The translations under genes were made by a program, and so were the position numbers. The notes beneath the pieces were generated by a model. That model saw only the letters and a program-made list of their open reading frames with translations. It searched no databases and was not told the origin of the DNA. 8,007 nt of DNA from an uncultured Chlorobiaceae bacterium (GTDB lineage: Bacteria; Bacteroidota; Chlorobiia; Chlorobiales; Chlorobiaceae), in the NCBI GenBank assembly GCA_903838095.1, contig CAILXE010000075.1:1-8007 (forward strand). The letters run 5' to 3'. This document shows positions 6,829 through 8,007 of this stretch, piece by piece. Position 1 is the stretch's first letter; every line of letters begins with the position of its first letter.

Positions 6829-7371
6829 TTAATGTTCCGAGTAATAACGATAGAGCTTTTCATGAAGGTTTTTTTTAGCTCTGTGCACGAGAGATTCAAC
6901 TCCTGAAACTGATGTCTGGAGGATATCGGCAATCTCCTGATTACTGTATCCCTCCTGCTTGCTGAGCAAAAATGCGGTTTTCTGGCTTTCAGGGAGCGTA
7001 TTCAGAGCATCCTGCAAAATTCTGGCCCGTTCGTTTTGGGCTAATGCCTCAGGTGGATTATTGTTGGAGGGGGCGGCAATATCATCTGCCGGATCACTCA
7101 TGCCGATCATTCTTTTCAGTGAACTGAACCGTTTTTTTCTGTTCAGATGGCGCAGGTGGTCAAGCGATTTCGTGACAGCAATTCGGTATATCCAGGTTGA
7201 AAGTTTTGACTCTTCACGAAACTGTTCAAGAGATCGAAAGACCTCGACAAAAACATCCTGCGCCAGATCCTCAGCATCTTCACGGTTAAAGACAAATCGG
7301 TAACAGGTATTGACCACCATCTCCTGGTGTTCTGCCACAATGCTCCTGAACAGCTTTTCTTTTGATGCCAT
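6829..7371 (-). CDS. ECF (sigma-70 family, group 4) RNA polymerase sigma factor
   Basis: This cytoplasmic sigma factor directs RNA polymerase to a special set of promoters. The protein has 180 residues, typical of ECF factors. Region 2 (about residues 7-80) has [14 protein letters not shown] (32-45), the core-binding helix, and the [17 protein letters not shown] stretch (58-74) that recognises the -10 element. A variable linker rich in Asn and Pro (about 92-108) follows. Region 4 (about 115-172) has [26 protein letters not shown] and then [15 protein letters not shown], the helix-turn-helix that reads the -35 element. No region 1 or 3 is present. The ATG at 7371 is chosen because it gives the standard ECF N-terminus and lies 34 nt after the upstream mutase stop. 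The open frame reaches a start at 7467, but that would overlap the mutase gene and add 32 atypical residues. Ribosome-binding signals are weak. The cognate anti-sigma probably follows 63 nt downstream. Confidence 0.93.
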   Translation of the reverse strand: MASKEKLFRSIVAEHQEMVVNTCYRFVFNREDAEDLAQDVFVEVFRSLEQFREESKLSTWIYRIAVTKSLDHLRHLNRKKRFSSLKRMIGMSDPADDIAAPSNNNPPEALAQNERARILQDALNTLPESQKTAFLLSKQEGYSNQEIADILQTSVSGVESLVHRAKKNLHEKLYRYYSEH

Positions 7372-7405
7372 TCCGGGTTGTATTTTCTTCTCTTTTTGTT
7401 GAGAA

Positions 7406-8007
7406 TCAAGCAAGTTTGGCCGCAAAAGCAAGAACCTTGTCAACCTTTTCCTGTGAGTCAGCTTCACAATAGACGCGCAGCACCGGTTCGGTGCCTGATG
7501 GTCTGATCAGCATCCATCCCCCTTCAAAATGATACTTGTATCCATCCAGATTGCTGAATTTCAGTACCTTGTATCCTGCAATGTTTGGAAGTTCGCCTGT
7601 TGCGGCACGCTCAATAATCGCCTGTTTTTTTGTTTCGCTGACACGCAAATCGAGGCGGTTGTAACAGAAAAAACCATACTCATCATATAATTCCTGAACA
7701 AGTTCTGACAGAGTTTTTTCTCTGCGTGTCATCATTTCCAGTATCAGGAGACCAGTATAGACACCATCTCGTTCCGGCAGAAATGCGGGAATGCCAATAC
7801 CACCGGACTCTTCACCTCCGATAAGAATGTCATTGGTGGTCATGAGCTTGCTGAGATGCTTGAATCCGATTTGCAGCTCATGCATGATAAGGTGATGTTT
7901 CTGGCAGATTTTGTCGATGACATCGGTAAGGGCAAATGTTTTTGCAACTTCACCGGTTTTGTGCTTTTCTTCGACCATATCCTTGAGAATAATCGCAAAA
8001 AGCTTAT
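7406..8007 (-). CDS. Phosphoglucomutase/phosphomannomutase family protein, C-terminal part
   Basis: This is an alpha-D-phosphohexomutase that moves phosphate between C1 and C6 of a hexose, feeding sugar-nucleotide or storage-polysaccharide synthesis. Only the last 199 residues are in the window; the frame stays open to the right edge, and the ATG at 7978 is internal. Visible are the sugar-binding loop GGEESGG (coded around 7799-7819), followed by [10 protein letters not shown], and the domain-4 phosphate-binding loop RPSGTEP (7484-7504). The catalytic phosphoserine and the metal loop lie in the missing N-terminal half. GEESGG leans towards glucose rather than the GEMSGH type of mannose/glucose mutases, but specificity cannot be fixed from this part. 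The stop is TGA at 7406-7408, and the ECF sigma gene starts 34 nt later on the same strand, so read-through from this housekeeping gene into the stress module is likely. Confidence 0.93.
   Translation of the reverse strand, partial: KLFAIILKDMVEEKHKTGEVAKTFALTDVIDKICQKHHLIMHELQIGFKHLSKLMTTNDILIGGEESGGIGIPAFLPERDGVYTGLLILEMMTRREKTLSELVQELYDEYGFFCYNRLDLRVSETKKQAIIERAATGELPNIAGYKVLKFSNLDGYKYHFEGGWMLIRPSGTEPVLRVYCEADSQEKVDKVLAFAAKLA

Noticed and set aside
6834..6838. GGAAC on the minus strand near the end of the sigma gene, similar to an ECF -35 element
   Set aside because: No matching -10 element occurs at the 15-18 nt spacing. The only CGTC nearby is too far away, so a single pentamer is not evidence.
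7372..7467. Longer sigma-factor start at 7467 overlapping the mutase gene
   Set aside because: The extra 32 residues are unlike any ECF N-terminus and the added codons lie mostly in the mutase coding region. The ATG at 7371 gives a standard-length protein.

Overview
The window is an ordinary-looking chromosomal segment of a Gram-negative bacterium, most likely a green sulfur bacterium (Chlorobium/Pelodictyon/Chlorobaculum group). That placement is an inference from gene content and the general look of the proteins: a GatCAB amidotransferase, a succinyl-CoA synthetase alpha subunit, a Kdo-pathway isomerase and moderate base composition. No marker gene in the window proves it. No tRNA, rRNA, CRISPR array, insertion sequence or phage gene was seen.

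Left part, bases 1-2265: the 3' part of gatA (start lost off the left edge), then sucD 45 nt downstream on the same strand. A strong 12-bp hairpin lies between sucD and the convergent kdsD-like gene.

Middle, bases 2283-5267: an envelope-polysaccharide block. The arabinose-5-phosphate isomerase gene (Kdo/LPS precursor) is on the minus strand. Divergent from it is a plus-strand pair, a small phenylalanine-rich single-span membrane protein of unknown function and, 21 nt later, a Wzx-like polysaccharide flippase of the MOP superfamily.

Right part, bases 5290-8007, all minus strand. Read in transcription order it holds the C-terminal part of a phosphoglucomutase/phosphomannomutase, an ECF sigma factor 34 nt later, a short single-span probable anti-sigma factor without a zinc-binding motif, a secreted Spy/CpxP-like protein rich in Met and Cys, and a membrane-anchored, His-rich paralogue of it. 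Gene content and topology suggest an envelope- or metal-stress module of the CnrH/CnrY/CnrX kind: the periplasmic helical proteins would sense, the anti-sigma would carry the signal across the membrane, and the sigma factor would respond. This is the most interesting part of the window. The parts are recognisable, but the ligand, the wiring and the regulon are unknown.

Intergenic gaps are all short, the longest being about 120 bp. Ribosome-binding sites are mostly weak, so several start choices rest on limited evidence and are flagged as such.
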